From: Caballeronia megalochromosomata
GTDB taxonomy: Bacteria; Pseudomonadota; Gammaproteobacteria; Burkholderiales; Burkholderiaceae
Assembly (NCBI GenBank): GCA_001580565.1
Contig: LRBF01000022.1
Location: 1 to 49,176, forward strand
Direction of reading: 5' to 3'
Length of the DNA: 49,176 nt
Part shown: one piece after another, positions 1 through 8,076 of the stretch
How the letters are laid out: each line of letters starts with the position of its first letter
Numbering within the stretch: position 1 is the first letter of the stretch
Notes under the pieces: model-generated
Database searches by the model: none
The model's input: the letters and a program-made list of their open reading frames with translations, nothing else
Told to the model about the DNA's origin: nothing
Translations under genes and position numbers: made by a program

Positions 1-122
1 ATCGACCGGTTGAATCCGCCCCTACTTTCTTTGCAGCAGCAAAGAAAGTAGGTGCCGCCCCGCACAGGGGCAGTGCTAATAAACCGACACGAAAACGGGA
101 TCCGGCGAAACGAAAGCAACCC
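1..122. repeat. Intergenic palindromic repeat element
   Basis: A perfect 14-bp inverted repeat (21-34 CCTACTTTCTTTGC, 39-52 its complement) closes on a 4-nt loop. A smaller GCCCC/GGGGC hairpin follows at 57-71. I recall this hairpin and its 'GTGCCGCCCCGCACAGGGGC' extension as a frequent intergenic repeat in Paraburkholderia and Caballeronia genomes; that is memory, not a search. It lies downstream of the AhpD-like gene and could end transcription from either side. I see no coding sequence in these 122 bases. Confidence 0.7.
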
Positions 123-659
123 TTAGACGAGCGCCGGAAAGTCAATCGTAGTGTCGTTCACGCGATTCACGAGATTCGTGAAATTGATGACGCTCATCGC
201 GAACAGCGTATCGATAACCTGCGCTTCCGAGTAACCCGCTTCGCGCACTTCCGCGAGCCGCGCCGCGTCGACCGTCCCCGTGGAACCCGCCACATGCCGC
301 ACGAACCGCACGAGCGCATCGCGCTTCGCATTGCCGGTCGCTTCGCCTGCGCGGATTTGCTGCGTTTCCTTTTGCGAGAGCCCGACCATCTTGCCTACGA
401 GGGTATGCGCAGCGGCACAGTAGTCACAACCCACGAGTTCGCTCACCGCGAGCTTGATCGCTTCGACATCGGGCTTGTCGAGGCTGCTCTTCGCGAGAAT
501 GGCATCGCCGTTGAGCGTGGCGCCGAGTGCGGCGGGGCTGTGCGTGCCAATGGTCGCATAGGCGTTCGGCACCTTGCCCGCAGCCTTCTTGATGGCGGCG
601 AAAAGATCGGCGGTAACACCCGTTGCTTCGTTGACGTTGATCTGGGAAAGACGTGACAT
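123..659 (-). CDS. Carboxymuconolactone decarboxylase (AhpD-like) family protein
   Basis: 178 residues. The CDYCAAAH segment matches the CxxC-x3-H signature of AhpD-like alkylhydroperoxidase/carboxymuconolactone decarboxylase proteins, where the cysteine pair carries thiol-based peroxidase or disulfide-reductase chemistry. The C-terminal half (AQVIDTLFAMSVINFTNLVNRVNDT) is the usual helical part of this fold. The start is supported by an AAGGAG Shine-Dalgarno sequence about 8 bases upstream. The protein is cytosolic, with no signal peptide. It is divergent from a LysR-type regulator at 836, and such pairs usually mean the regulator controls the enzyme. The substrate cannot be read from sequence; a general antioxidant role is inference. 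Confidence 0.9.
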   Translation of the reverse strand: MSRLSQINVNEATGVTADLFAAIKKAAGKVPNAYATIGTHSPAALGATLNGDAILAKSSLDKPDVEAIKLAVSELVGCDYCAAAHTLVGKMVGLSQKETQQIRAGEATGNAKRDALVRFVRHVAGSTGTVDAARLAEVREAGYSEAQVIDTLFAMSVINFTNLVNRVNDTTIDFPALV

Positions 660-739
660 GATGTGCTCCTTCGTTCAGTGGTTGGCCATCTCGATGGCAT
701 GGGTTGAACTTTAGGCGCATGCCCATCCCGCGTGAATGC

Positions 740-764
740 TCGCGCGGCTCGTTAAACCGCGCGA
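740..764. promoter_or_regulatory. Inverted repeat between ahpD-like and lysR genes
   Basis: TCGCGCGG (740-747) and CCGCGCGA (757-764) form a perfect 8-bp dyad with a 9-bp spacer in the 176-bp divergent gap. This spacing is consistent with a LysR-family binding site, and the adjacent regulator is the obvious candidate. GC-rich dyads do arise by chance in such DNA, so this is a candidate only. Confidence 0.35.
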
Positions 765-835
765 TCGTCTCATCGTGCGAATGGGGCAGCTTCATGCCAT
801 GATCGAGGCTCCCTGCACGCGTCACGATCACGCAC

Positions 836-1774
836 ATGGACTATCTGACGAGCTTGAAGGTGTTTTGCACGGTGGTCGAAGCGAAGAGCTTCGCGCGTGC
901 GGCCGACATACTCGGCTTGTCGCCGCCCGTCGTGTCGCGCGCGATCGCGGGCCTCGAGGAGCGGCTCGGCAGCCGGCTGTTCAATCGCACGACGCGGCAG
1001 ATCTCGCTGACCGAAACCGCCGAACGTTTCTTCTCCGACTGCTCGCGCCTGCTCGACGAACTCCAGGCGATGGAAGAGCGCGCATCGAACCGCGCGAGCG
1101 AAGCGACGGGCCTGTTGCGGCTCGTGTCGCACACGACGGTCATGATGAGCCGCTATGCGCCGCTCGTCGCGAGTTTCCGCCGCGCGCATCCCCACGTGCG
1201 CCTCGACGTGACGCTGACCGAGCGGCCCATCGATCTCGTCGGCGAAGGCTACGATCTCGCAATCGTGCTGCCGTTCATGCTCTCCACCGACACGGCCGTC
1301 ACGCGCCTGCTCGAAACCATTCCGCTCGTGCTCGTCGCGAGTCCCGCGTACCTCGCGCGGCGTCCCGCGCCGCGTCATCCGTCCGAACTCGTCGATCATG
1401 TGTTCGTGCCGATGTCGCCCTCGATCCGCAAGCCCGCGCTCACGTTTCGCATCGGCGGCGAGGAACTGCGCGTGCCGCTCGATCACGACATGGCGTCAAA
1501 CAGCGCGGTGTTCAATCGTGAGATGGTGCTGCAGGGATTCGGCATCGGCGTGTTGCCGACGGCGCTCGTCGCGCAGGAAGTGGCGGCGGGGCGGCTCGTC
1601 ACGCTGCTCGACGCGTATGAGCGCGTCGATTCCGCCATCGAGATCCGCATCGCCTACAGCACGCGCGCGCTCCTGCCGGCCAAGGTGCGCGCATTCGTCG
1701 AGCATGCGGTACGCTTTTGTGCCGACGAAGGCGTGCTGCGCGACGCGCCGCCGATCGGCCTCCAGCCCTTGTGA
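836..1774 (+). CDS. LysR-family transcriptional regulator
   Basis: 312 residues, normal length for the family. The N-terminus (MDYLTSLKVFCTVVEAKSFARAADILGLSPP...) is the winged helix-turn-helix, residues about 1-60, with the recognition helix near SPPVVSRAIAGLEERLG. The rest is the periplasmic-binding-protein-like effector domain. The sequence resembles the CrgA/DsdC-like branch (TTRQISLTETAERFF) common in Burkholderia. It probably regulates the divergent AhpD-like gene. It also lies immediately upstream of, and co-directional with, the efflux operon that starts at 1933, so control of that operon is possible. The effector is unknown. Confidence 0.93.
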   Translation: MDYLTSLKVFCTVVEAKSFARAADILGLSPPVVSRAIAGLEERLGSRLFNRTTRQISLTETAERFFSDCSRLLDELQAMEERASNRASEATGLLRLVSHTTVMMSRYAPLVASFRRAHPHVRLDVTLTERPIDLVGEGYDLAIVLPFMLSTDTAVTRLLETIPLVLVASPAYLARRPAPRHPSELVDHVFVPMSPSIRKPALTFRIGGEELRVPLDHDMASNSAVFNREMVLQGFGIGVLPTALVAQEVAAGRLVTLLDAYERVDSAIEIRIAYSTRALLPAKVRAFVEHAVRFCADEGVLRDAPPIGLQPL

Positions 1775-1832
1775 CACAAGGCTCAGCGCGATTCTTTCCG
1801 CCAGCGTTATTCATTCGTGCGCGCCGTGACGG

Positions 1833-1861
1833 TTGACTTGGTGCATATGCACAACTAGTCT
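1833..1861 (+). promoter_or_regulatory. Probable efflux-operon promoter with operator in the spacer
   Basis: TTGACT (1833-1838) and TAGTCT (1856-1861) are separated by exactly 17 bp and resemble a sigma-70 promoter. The perfect palindrome GTGCATATGCAC (1841-1852) fills most of the spacer, where a bound repressor would block RNA polymerase. The predicted leader before the ATG at 1933 is about 65 nt. The promoter is predicted by eye; the palindrome is directly visible. Confidence 0.6.
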
Positions 1862-1909
1862 TCCGGGCTATGACGGGCAGGATTTTTGCCCATTTCTTCA
1901 ATTCAGATT

Positions 1910-1927
1910 GTGCATATGCACTATAAT
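1910..1927 (+). promoter_or_regulatory. Second GTGCATATGCAC palindrome with TATAAT next to the start codon
   Basis: An identical 12-bp palindrome (1910-1921) sits 69 bp downstream of the first and abuts a perfect TATAAT (1922-1927). The TATAAT ends 5 bases before the membrane fusion protein's ATG. No good -35 box and no Shine-Dalgarno sequence are visible. Either this is a second promoter giving a leaderless message, or the TATAAT is incidental and the palindrome is a second operator for the upstream promoter. Confidence 0.55.
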
Positions 1928-1932
1928 CACAA

Positions 1933-3024
1933 ATGACGACACCTACGACGAATATTCCATCGGTCGCGGCGCCGGCTCTGGCGCGGCCGGCGCGCAAGAT
2001 CCCCTGGATGCTGCTTGCGCTTGGACTGGTCGGGCTCGCGCTGATCGCAGCGGCGACCTGGTGGGCGCTCGTGTTGCGCTTCATCCAGACGACCGACGAT
2101 GCCTACGTCGGCGGCGATGTCACCGTGCTCGCGCCCAAGGTCAACGGCTTCGTCACCGATGTGCTCGTGCAGGACAACCAGCCCGTGAAGGCGGGTCAGG
2201 TGCTGATCCGTCTCGATTCACGCGACTACGACGCGCGCCTTGCACAAGCCGACGCCGAACTGTCCGGCGCACGCGCGGCGGTGGTCGAGTTGCAGGCGAA
2301 GGATGCGTTGCAGGCAGCCGTCATCAATCAGCAGCAGGCGGAAGTGCGCGCCTCGTCGGCGGAACTCACGCGCAGCGGGCAGGATCGCGTGCGCTATCGC
2401 GAACTGGTGAAGGACGATGCGGTGTCCAACCAGATCGTCGAACGCGCGGACGCGGACTACACGAAGGCGCAGGCATCGGTGGATCGAAGCGGTGCGTCGC
2501 TGGTGGCGGCGAAGCGCCAGTTGAGCGTGATCGAAGCGCAGATCGCCGACGCGCAGGCGCGTGTCGCCACGGCCGAAGCGGCACGCCGCGTGGCGGAGTT
2601 GAATGTCGAATACACGACCATTCGTTCGCCCGTCGATGGTTACGTCGGCAATCGCACGGCGCGCGTGGGCGTGCTCGCGAACGTCGGCACGTCGCTCTTG
2701 ACCGTCGTGCCGTCCACGGGTCTTTGGATCGACGCGAACTTCAAGGAAGACCAGCTGAAGAAGATGCGCGCGGGCGACGAAGCGGACGTCGAGCTCGATG
2801 CATCGAGTGTGCCGTTCACCGGCCACGTCGAAAGTCTCGCGCCTGCCACGGGCGCCACGTTCAGCGTGCTGCCGGCGGAGAACGCGACCGGCAACTTCAC
2901 GAAGATCGTGCAGCGCGTGCCGGTGCGCATTCGTCTCGAAGTGCCGAAGGGCATGGAATCGGTGCTGCGCCCGGGCCTTTCGGCGACGGTGAAGGTGCAT
3001 CTCGCCAAGCAGTCGAACGGTTGA
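1933..3024 (+). CDS. HlyD/EmrA-family membrane fusion protein of an efflux pump
   Basis: 363 residues. A short cytoplasmic N-terminus precedes one membrane helix (about residues 26-50, WMLLALGLVGLALIAAATWWALVL). The typical EmrA segment TTDDAYVGGDVTVLAPKVNG opens the lipoyl/barrel-sandwich domain. A long alpha-helical hairpin rich in Ala, Gln and Glu follows (about 105-215), and then the second lipoyl half and beta-barrel (YTTIRSPVDGYVGNRTARVG). It bridges the inner-membrane MFS pump to the outer-membrane channel encoded downstream. The ATG has no clear ribosome site, which is unusual, and a near-consensus -10 lies just before it. The MFS gene starts 11 bases after the stop codon. Substrates are probably hydrophobic drugs or phenolics, by family. 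Confidence 0.93.
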   Translation: MTTPTTNIPSVAAPALARPARKIPWMLLALGLVGLALIAAATWWALVLRFIQTTDDAYVGGDVTVLAPKVNGFVTDVLVQDNQPVKAGQVLIRLDSRDYDARLAQADAELSGARAAVVELQAKDALQAAVINQQQAEVRASSAELTRSGQDRVRYRELVKDDAVSNQIVERADADYTKAQASVDRSGASLVAAKRQLSVIEAQIADAQARVATAEAARRVAELNVEYTTIRSPVDGYVGNRTARVGVLANVGTSLLTVVPSTGLWIDANFKEDQLKKMRAGDEADVELDASSVPFTGHVESLAPATGATFSVLPAENATGNFTKIVQRVPVRIRLEVPKGMESVLRPGLSATVKVHLAKQSNG

Positions 3025-3035
3025 GGAGCGCGGCC

Positions 3036-4610
3036 ATGACGTACACCGTTCCCTCCGATCCCGCGAATCAGCCGCTAAAACAGCGCGTATTCGCGTTCGC
3101 CTTGATGTGCCTCGGCTTCTTCATGGCGACGCTCGATATCCAGATCGTGGCGTCGTCGCTGAAGGATATCGGCGGCGGATTGTCCGCCAGCCAGGATGAG
3201 CTGTCCTGGGTGCAGACGTCCTATCTGATCGCGGAGATTCTCGTCATTCCGATGTCGGGCTGGCTCTCGAAAGTGTTCTCCACGCGCTGGCTTTTTGCCG
3301 CATCCGCGATCGGCTTCACGATCACGAGCATGTTGTGCGGCATGGCGTGGGACATCAATTCGATGATCATCTTTCGGGCCCTTCAAGGCGCGCTCGGCGC
3401 CGCGATGATCCCGACCGTGTTTACGACCGCCTTCATGATCTTCCCCGGCAAGCAGCGGCTGATTGCATCCACGACGATCGGCGCTTTGGCGTCGCTCGCG
3501 CCCGCGATCGGACCCGTGATCGGCGGATGGATCACCGATCAATGGTCATGGCACTGGCTCTTCTATCTGAACGTCGTGCCGGGACTCGTCGTCGCGGTGC
3601 TCGTGCCGAAGTACGTGCATGTCGACGAGCCCAATCTGCCGCTGCTGAAAAAGGGAGACTATCTCGGCATCGTGCTGATGTCGGGCTTTCTCGGCTGTCT
3701 GGAATACGTGCTCGAAGAAGGGCCGCGCAAGAACTGGTTCGGCGACGACGTCATCATCGCGTGTGCGTGGATTTCGGCGATCTGCGGTTTCCTGTTCCTC
3801 GTGCACGCATTCACGGCGAAGGACCCGGTCGTCGATCTGCGTGCGCTCGCGGTGCGCAACTTCGCCATCGGCAGTCTGCTGTCGTTCGTCACGGGCATCG
3901 GCATTTTCGTGTCGGTGTTCCTGACGCCGGTGTTTCTCGCTCGCGTGCGCGGCTTCGATTCGCTGGACACGGGTCTCGCGCTGTTGTCCGTCGGCTGCTT
4001 CCAGTTGCTTTCCATCGGCGTGTACGGCTTTGCGTCGCGTTTCATCGACATGCGCGTGCTGCTCGCCTTCGGGCTGATCTGCTTCGGCGCGGGCTGTTAC
4101 TTCTATACGCCGCTGACGCACGACTGGGGCTGGCAACAGTTCCTCCTGCCGCAGGCGCTGCGCGGCATCGGCCAGCAATTCGCGGTGCCGCCCATCGTGA
4201 CGATGGCGCTCGGTTCGCTGCCGCCGTCGCGGCTCAAATCGGCGAGCGGGCTCTTCAACCTGATGCGCAATCTCGGCGGCGCGATCGGCATCGCGGTGAG
4301 CGCGACCATGCTCAACGATCGGCTCAATCTGCACTACCTGCGCCTGAGCGAGAACGTGACGATCGGCCGGCCCGTCATCGACGATCTGCTCTCGCGCAGC
4401 TCCGCGCATCTCGCCTCCGTCGCAGGCGATGCGTTGAATGCGTCGCAGGCGGGTCTTGCATCGCTGCATGCGCTCGTGATGCGCGAAGCGCTCGTGCTGA
4501 CCTTCGCCGATTGCTTCTACGTGCTAGCACTGTGCTTTCTCTTCGGCCTTATGACGGTGATGTTCGCGAAGCCGATCACGAGCGCGCCGCCTTCCTCCGA
4601 TGCGCATTGA
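3036..4610 (+). CDS. DHA2-family MFS drug efflux transporter (EmrB/QacA type)
   Basis: 524 residues with about 14 predicted membrane helices, the DHA2 (proton:drug antiporter-2) layout. The first helix carries the family signature FMATLDIQIVASSLKDI, followed by SWVQTSYLIAEILVIPMSGWLS. Helix 5 carries the antiporter motif C region (GALASLAPAIGPVIGGWI). The ATG is preceded by GAGGAG. It forms a tripartite system with the membrane fusion protein before it and the outer-membrane factor after it (16 bases downstream). The likely role is proton-driven export across both membranes; the substrate is not determinable here. Confidence 0.94.
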   Translation: MTYTVPSDPANQPLKQRVFAFALMCLGFFMATLDIQIVASSLKDIGGGLSASQDELSWVQTSYLIAEILVIPMSGWLSKVFSTRWLFAASAIGFTITSMLCGMAWDINSMIIFRALQGALGAAMIPTVFTTAFMIFPGKQRLIASTTIGALASLAPAIGPVIGGWITDQWSWHWLFYLNVVPGLVVAVLVPKYVHVDEPNLPLLKKGDYLGIVLMSGFLGCLEYVLEEGPRKNWFGDDVIIACAWISAICGFLFLVHAFTAKDPVVDLRALAVRNFAIGSLLSFVTGIGIFVSVFLTPVFLARVRGFDSLDTGLALLSVGCFQLLSIGVYGFASRFIDMRVLLAFGLICFGAGCYFYTPLTHDWGWQQFLLPQALRGIGQQFAVPPIVTMALGSLPPSRLKSASGLFNLMRNLGGAIGIAVSATMLNDRLNLHYLRLSENVTIGRPVIDDLLSRSSAHLASVAGDALNASQAGLASLHALVMREALVLTFADCFYVLALCFLFGLMTVMFAKPITSAPPSSDAH

Positions 4611-4626
4611 ACCGGATGCTTCGATC

Positions 4627-6090
4627 ATGAAGAAACTTTTCGTCGAAATACTTGCGGGCGTGGCAGCGCTGACGCTCGCCGCGTGCGCGGTGCAGCCCGC
4701 CACGCACGCCGACCTTCCCGCGACCGTGACCGCGACCGCGCCCACGGACTGGAGCGTCGATGTGCCGAAACAGGATGCCGATCCCGCCGCATGGTGGAAC
4801 CAGTTCAACGATCCGCTCATGCATGAGCTGGTCGCGTCCGTGCTGAACGACAACCTCGATCTTCAGGCGGCTATCGAGCGCGTGAAGCAGGCAGAGGCGA
4901 TCACGACGCAACGCCGCGCGGCCTTGCTGCCGCAACTGGACGCGGGCGCGGGCGGATCGTACGCGCGCCAGAACACGCCGCCGCCGCTCGGCTATGTGAA
5001 GCAGGCGGGCTTCGGCCTGACGCTGAGCTGGACGCCCGATGTGTTCGGTGGTGAGCGCCTGGAACTGCTGGCATCGCAGGCACAGCTCGTCGGCCGTGAA
5101 CATGCCGCGGATCAGATCAGGCTCGCGCTCGCCGCCGATACGGCCGCCGCCTACGTCGATCTGCGCTGGGCGCAGGCCGAGCTGAAGATCCTGCAAGACA
5201 ACCTGGAGATTCGCGAACGCGCGTTGAAGCTCACGCAACGTCGCCTGCAATATGGTCTGTCGACGAAGCTCGATGTCGCGCGCGCGCAGAATCAGCTTAG
5301 CGATCTGCAATCGCGCGTGCCGCGTACGCAGGCGACGATTCAGCATCAGTTGAGCCTGATCGCGGTGTATTCGGGGCGCACGCCGGAATCCATCGACAAG
5401 CTGATGCTCGCGAATCCGGGTGCCGCGCCCGTCATTCCGGTGCCGGCGAGCGGCGCGCCGCAGATGATGCCATCCGAAGCCTTGTTGCGCCGTCCCGATG
5501 TGCTCGTGGCCTATGCGACCGTGCAGCAGCGCGCGGCGGAAGTCGGCGTCGCGCGTGCGGAGCGCTATCCGAAATTCTCGCTGCGTTTGACCGATGGCTT
5601 GCTCGCATCGTCGTATCTCGGTTTGCCCACGCTCACCGACAACCTCTTCTCGGCCGCGCTCAACGCGACGAGCCCGATCTTCAACGCGGGACGCATCACG
5701 GCGGATATCGAGCAGAACGAGAGCAAGATGCGCGAATCCGAACTGCGTCTGCGTCAGACGATGCTCGAGGCGCTGAAGGATGTCGAGGATACGCGCAGCG
5801 ATCTCGTCAGCACGACGGAATCGACCGCGCGCCTGACCGATGCGCTCTCCGCATCCGGCCAGTCGCTTACGCTCTCCACGCAGTTGTACAAGGGCGGCGC
5901 GGCCAGCTTTCTCGATGTGCTCGACGCCCAGCAATCCTATCTGCGCGACGCCGATGCGCTGAATCAGTCGAAGCGCGAACATGCGCTCGCGGCGGTGGCG
6001 CTCTATCGTTCGCTGGGCGGCGGCTGGAGCGTGACCGGCGATGACGACGTGATCAGGACCGCCAGCGATAAAACGGAGACGACGAAATGA
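4627..6090 (+). CDS. RND/MFS efflux outer-membrane lipoprotein, NodT family
   Basis: 487 residues. The start is placed at MKKLFVEILAGVAALTLAAC, which gives a clean lipoprotein signal with lipobox LAAC (lipidated Cys20); an in-frame ATG 27 bases earlier would spoil the signal peptide. Two OEP domains follow, as in TolC/OprM, with the characteristic WWNQFNDPLMHELV segment near the N-terminus and repeated Ala/Gln/Leu-rich coiled-coil helices. It acts as the outer-membrane duct of the pump encoded by the two preceding genes. It overlaps the thioesterase gene by 4 bases (ATGA), indicating translational coupling. Confidence 0.93.
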   Translation: MKKLFVEILAGVAALTLAACAVQPATHADLPATVTATAPTDWSVDVPKQDADPAAWWNQFNDPLMHELVASVLNDNLDLQAAIERVKQAEAITTQRRAALLPQLDAGAGGSYARQNTPPPLGYVKQAGFGLTLSWTPDVFGGERLELLASQAQLVGREHAADQIRLALAADTAAAYVDLRWAQAELKILQDNLEIRERALKLTQRRLQYGLSTKLDVARAQNQLSDLQSRVPRTQATIQHQLSLIAVYSGRTPESIDKLMLANPGAAPVIPVPASGAPQMMPSEALLRRPDVLVAYATVQQRAAEVGVARAERYPKFSLRLTDGLLASSYLGLPTLTDNLFSAALNATSPIFNAGRITADIEQNESKMRESELRLRQTMLEALKDVEDTRSDLVSTTESTARLTDALSASGQSLTLSTQLYKGGAASFLDVLDAQQSYLRDADALNQSKREHALAAVALYRSLGGGWSVTGDDDVIRTASDKTETTK

Positions 6091-6536
6091 GCCTCATCGA
6101 AGAAACCGCCGCCGGCCTCGACGGTCTCGCGCAACTGCGCAAACTGATCGCCTGCGGACGCAGGCCGGGCATTCTGGTGTCGCTGGATTTCGAATTCATC
6201 GAAGTGGAAGCGGGCAGGGCGGTGTTCGTGGGCGTGCCCGGCGATCACGCCTATAACCCGATCGGCACCGTGCACGGCGGCTATGCGGCGACGCTGCTCG
6301 ATTCCGCGTGCGGTTGCTCGGTGCATTCATGCCTGACGGCGACGCAGGCCTACACGACGCTCGAATTGAAAGTCGCGTATCACAAGGCGGTCACGCGCGA
6401 TTCGGGATTGCTGCGCGCGGAAGGGCGCGTGCTGTCGATGGGACGCCGCGCCGCGTTCGCCGAAGCGACGCTCAAGGATGCGAGCGGCAGATTGTTCGCA
6501 TCGGCGACATCGACGTTGCTCGTCATGGAGCGATAA
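6087..6536 (+). CDS. PaaI-family hotdog thioesterase
   Basis: 149 residues, a single hotdog domain. The GTVHGGYAATLLDSACGCSV segment matches the HGG and active-site Asp motif of PaaI/YdiI-type acyl-CoA thioesterases. These enzymes hydrolyse acyl- or aroyl-CoA thioesters in the cytosol. Its ATG overlaps the stop codon of the outer-membrane factor (ATGA), so it belongs to the efflux operon. A plausible but unproven reading is that the operon handles an aromatic acid whose CoA ester is cleaved before export. Confidence 0.88.
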   Translation: MSLIEETAAGLDGLAQLRKLIACGRRPGILVSLDFEFIEVEAGRAVFVGVPGDHAYNPIGTVHGGYAATLLDSACGCSVHSCLTATQAYTTLELKVAYHKAVTRDSGLLRAEGRVLSMGRRAAFAEATLKDASGRLFASATSTLLVMER

Positions 6537-6570
6537 AAAAGCCCGGTGCCTCATCGCGAGGAACCGGGCT
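6535..6570 (-). terminator. Rho-independent terminator of the aminotransferase gene
   Basis: AGCCCGGT (6540-6547) pairs with ACCGGGCT (6563-6570). On the minus strand the hairpin is followed by a run of six T residues (6540-6535). It sits about 20 bases after the aminotransferase stop codon and just beyond the convergent thioesterase stop. The plus-strand side lacks a T-run. Confidence 0.85.
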
Positions 6571-6592
6571 GTCTGATCGACGAGAACAGCGC

Positions 6593-7921
6593 TTACTTCA
6601 CGCTTTCCAGCGCCTTTCTCACCGTGCCGAAGATCTGATCGATCTGGTCGTCTTCGATGATGAGCGGCGGCGAGAACGCGAGGATATCGCCGGTATAACG
6701 CACGAGCACGCCTGCCTCGAAGCACTTGACGAACACTTCATACGCACGCGCGCCCGGCGCGCCGTCGCGCGAATCGAGCTCGATGCCCGCGACCAGACCG
6801 AGATTGCGGATGTCCTTCACGTAAGGCGCGTCGCGCAAGGCGTGTGCGGCGCTTTCGAACTTCTCGGCCTTCGAGGCCGCGCGCTCGAACAGCTTGTCGC
6901 GCCGGTACAGATCGAGCGTCGCGATGGTGGCGGCGGTCGCGACCGGGTGCGCCGAATACGTATAGCCGTGGAACAGCTCGATGGCATTGGCGGCGCCCGC
7001 GTTGACGACCGTGTCGTGCACGTTGCGATGCGCGGCGACCGCGCCCATCGGAATGGTCGCGTTGTTGATCGCCTTCGCCATCGTGATGAGGTCGGGTGTC
7101 ACGCCGAAGTACTCGCTCGCCGTTGCCTTGCCCAGACGACCGAAGCCGGTGATGACCTCATCGAAAATCAAGAGAATGCCGTATTTCGTGCAGATCTCGC
7201 GCAGCTTCTGCAGATAGCCCTGCGGCGGCACCAGCACGCCCGTGGAGCCGGCGAGCGGCTCGACGATCACGGCGGCGATCGTCGACGGATCGTGCAGCGC
7301 GACGATGCGCTCCAGATCGTCGGCGAGATGATCGCCCCATGCCGGCTGACCCTTCGTGAACGCGTTGTGCGCGAGATCGTGCGTATGCGGCAGATGATCG
7401 ACCGAGGGCAACAGCGCGCCCGAGAACGTCTTGCGATTCGGCGCGATCCCGCCGACCGAAATGCCGCCGAAGCCGACGCCGTGATAGCCGCGCTCCCGGC
7501 CGATCAGGCGCGTGCGCTGGCCTTCGCCGCGTGCGCGGTGATAGGCGAGCGCGATCTTCAGCGCCGTATCGACCGACTCCGAGCCCGAGTTCGTGAAGAA
7601 GATGCGGTCGAGCCCTTCGGGCATCAGATCGGCGACCTTGGTCGCGGCTTCGAAGGCGATTGGGTGGCCCATCTGAAAGGTCGGCGCGAAGTCGAGCGTG
7701 CCGAGCGCCTTCGTCACCGCGTCGACGATCTCGTCCCGGCAATGGCCCGCGTTCACGCACCAGAGGCCGGCGGTGCCGTCGAGCACTTCGCGGCCGTCGG
7801 TCGAGCGGTAATACATGCCCTTTGCGCTTTCGAGCAGGCGCGGCGCGGCCTTGAACTGGCGATTGGCGGTGAACGGCATCCAGAACGACGAAAGGTCGTC
7901 GATGACGGGGCGAGCATTCAT
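6593..7921 (-). CDS. Class III aminotransferase (omega-amino acid:pyruvate type)
   Basis: 442 residues, typical length. The fold-type I PLP signature is complete: GSESVDTALKIA (about 113-124), LIFDEVITGFGRLG with Asp254 for the pyridine nitrogen, and MAKAINN with Lys283 as the Schiff-base lysine. DLSSFWMPFTANRQFKAAPR near the N-terminus is typical of beta-alanine/omega-amino acid:pyruvate transaminases. The start is set at MNARPV because an upstream in-frame ATG is embedded in the GGAGGAG ribosome site. It is divergent from a MocR regulator, a common pairing. No semialdehyde dehydrogenase is adjacent, so the physiological amine (beta-alanine, taurine, a polyamine) is open. Confidence 0.92.
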   Translation of the reverse strand: MNARPVIDDLSSFWMPFTANRQFKAAPRLLESAKGMYYRSTDGREVLDGTAGLWCVNAGHCRDEIVDAVTKALGTLDFAPTFQMGHPIAFEAATKVADLMPEGLDRIFFTNSGSESVDTALKIALAYHRARGEGQRTRLIGRERGYHGVGFGGISVGGIAPNRKTFSGALLPSVDHLPHTHDLAHNAFTKGQPAWGDHLADDLERIVALHDPSTIAAVIVEPLAGSTGVLVPPQGYLQKLREICTKYGILLIFDEVITGFGRLGKATASEYFGVTPDLITMAKAINNATIPMGAVAAHRNVHDTVVNAGAANAIELFHGYTYSAHPVATAATIATLDLYRRDKLFERAASKAEKFESAAHALRDAPYVKDIRNLGLVAGIELDSRDGAPGARAYEVFVKCFEAGVLVRYTGDILAFSPPLIIEDDQIDQIFGTVRKALESVK

Positions 7922-7954
7922 GTCGGGTCTCCTCCTCATAAAGATCGGTCACTG

Positions 7955-8069
7955 CACTGTATTCCTCGGCAAAATTGCACGGCATAGACAGTTGGCTCAC
8001 TGCGCTGCTAACTGTGCTGGCAAAATGCTGCAAACTGTATTGGCTGACGCGTGATGGCCGCGCTATTCT
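7955..8069. promoter_or_regulatory. Divergent control region with repeated AACTGT boxes
   Basis: Between the aminotransferase and the MocR regulator, AACTGTnnTGGC occurs twice as a direct repeat 23 bp apart (8010-8021 and 8033-8044). An inverted copy of the core (GACAGTTGGC, 7987-7996) and a related CACTGTATTCC (7955-7965) flank them. MocR/GabR-family proteins bind direct repeats about two helical turns apart, so these are good candidates for its operator. A possible regulator promoter is TTGGCT (8040-8045) with TATTCT (8064-8069), 18-bp spacer; this part is weak. Confidence 0.5.
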
Positions 8070-8076
8070 CGAACCC

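Noticed and set aside
21..52. Reading the first palindrome as an insertion-sequence terminal repeat
   Set aside because: The arms are adjacent with a 4-base loop and no transposase or target duplication is present; an intergenic repeat or terminator is more likely.
770..1521. Long open frames on both strands across the LysR gene
   Set aside because: They are the high-GC shadows of the 836-1774 LysR gene; none has family features or a ribosome site.
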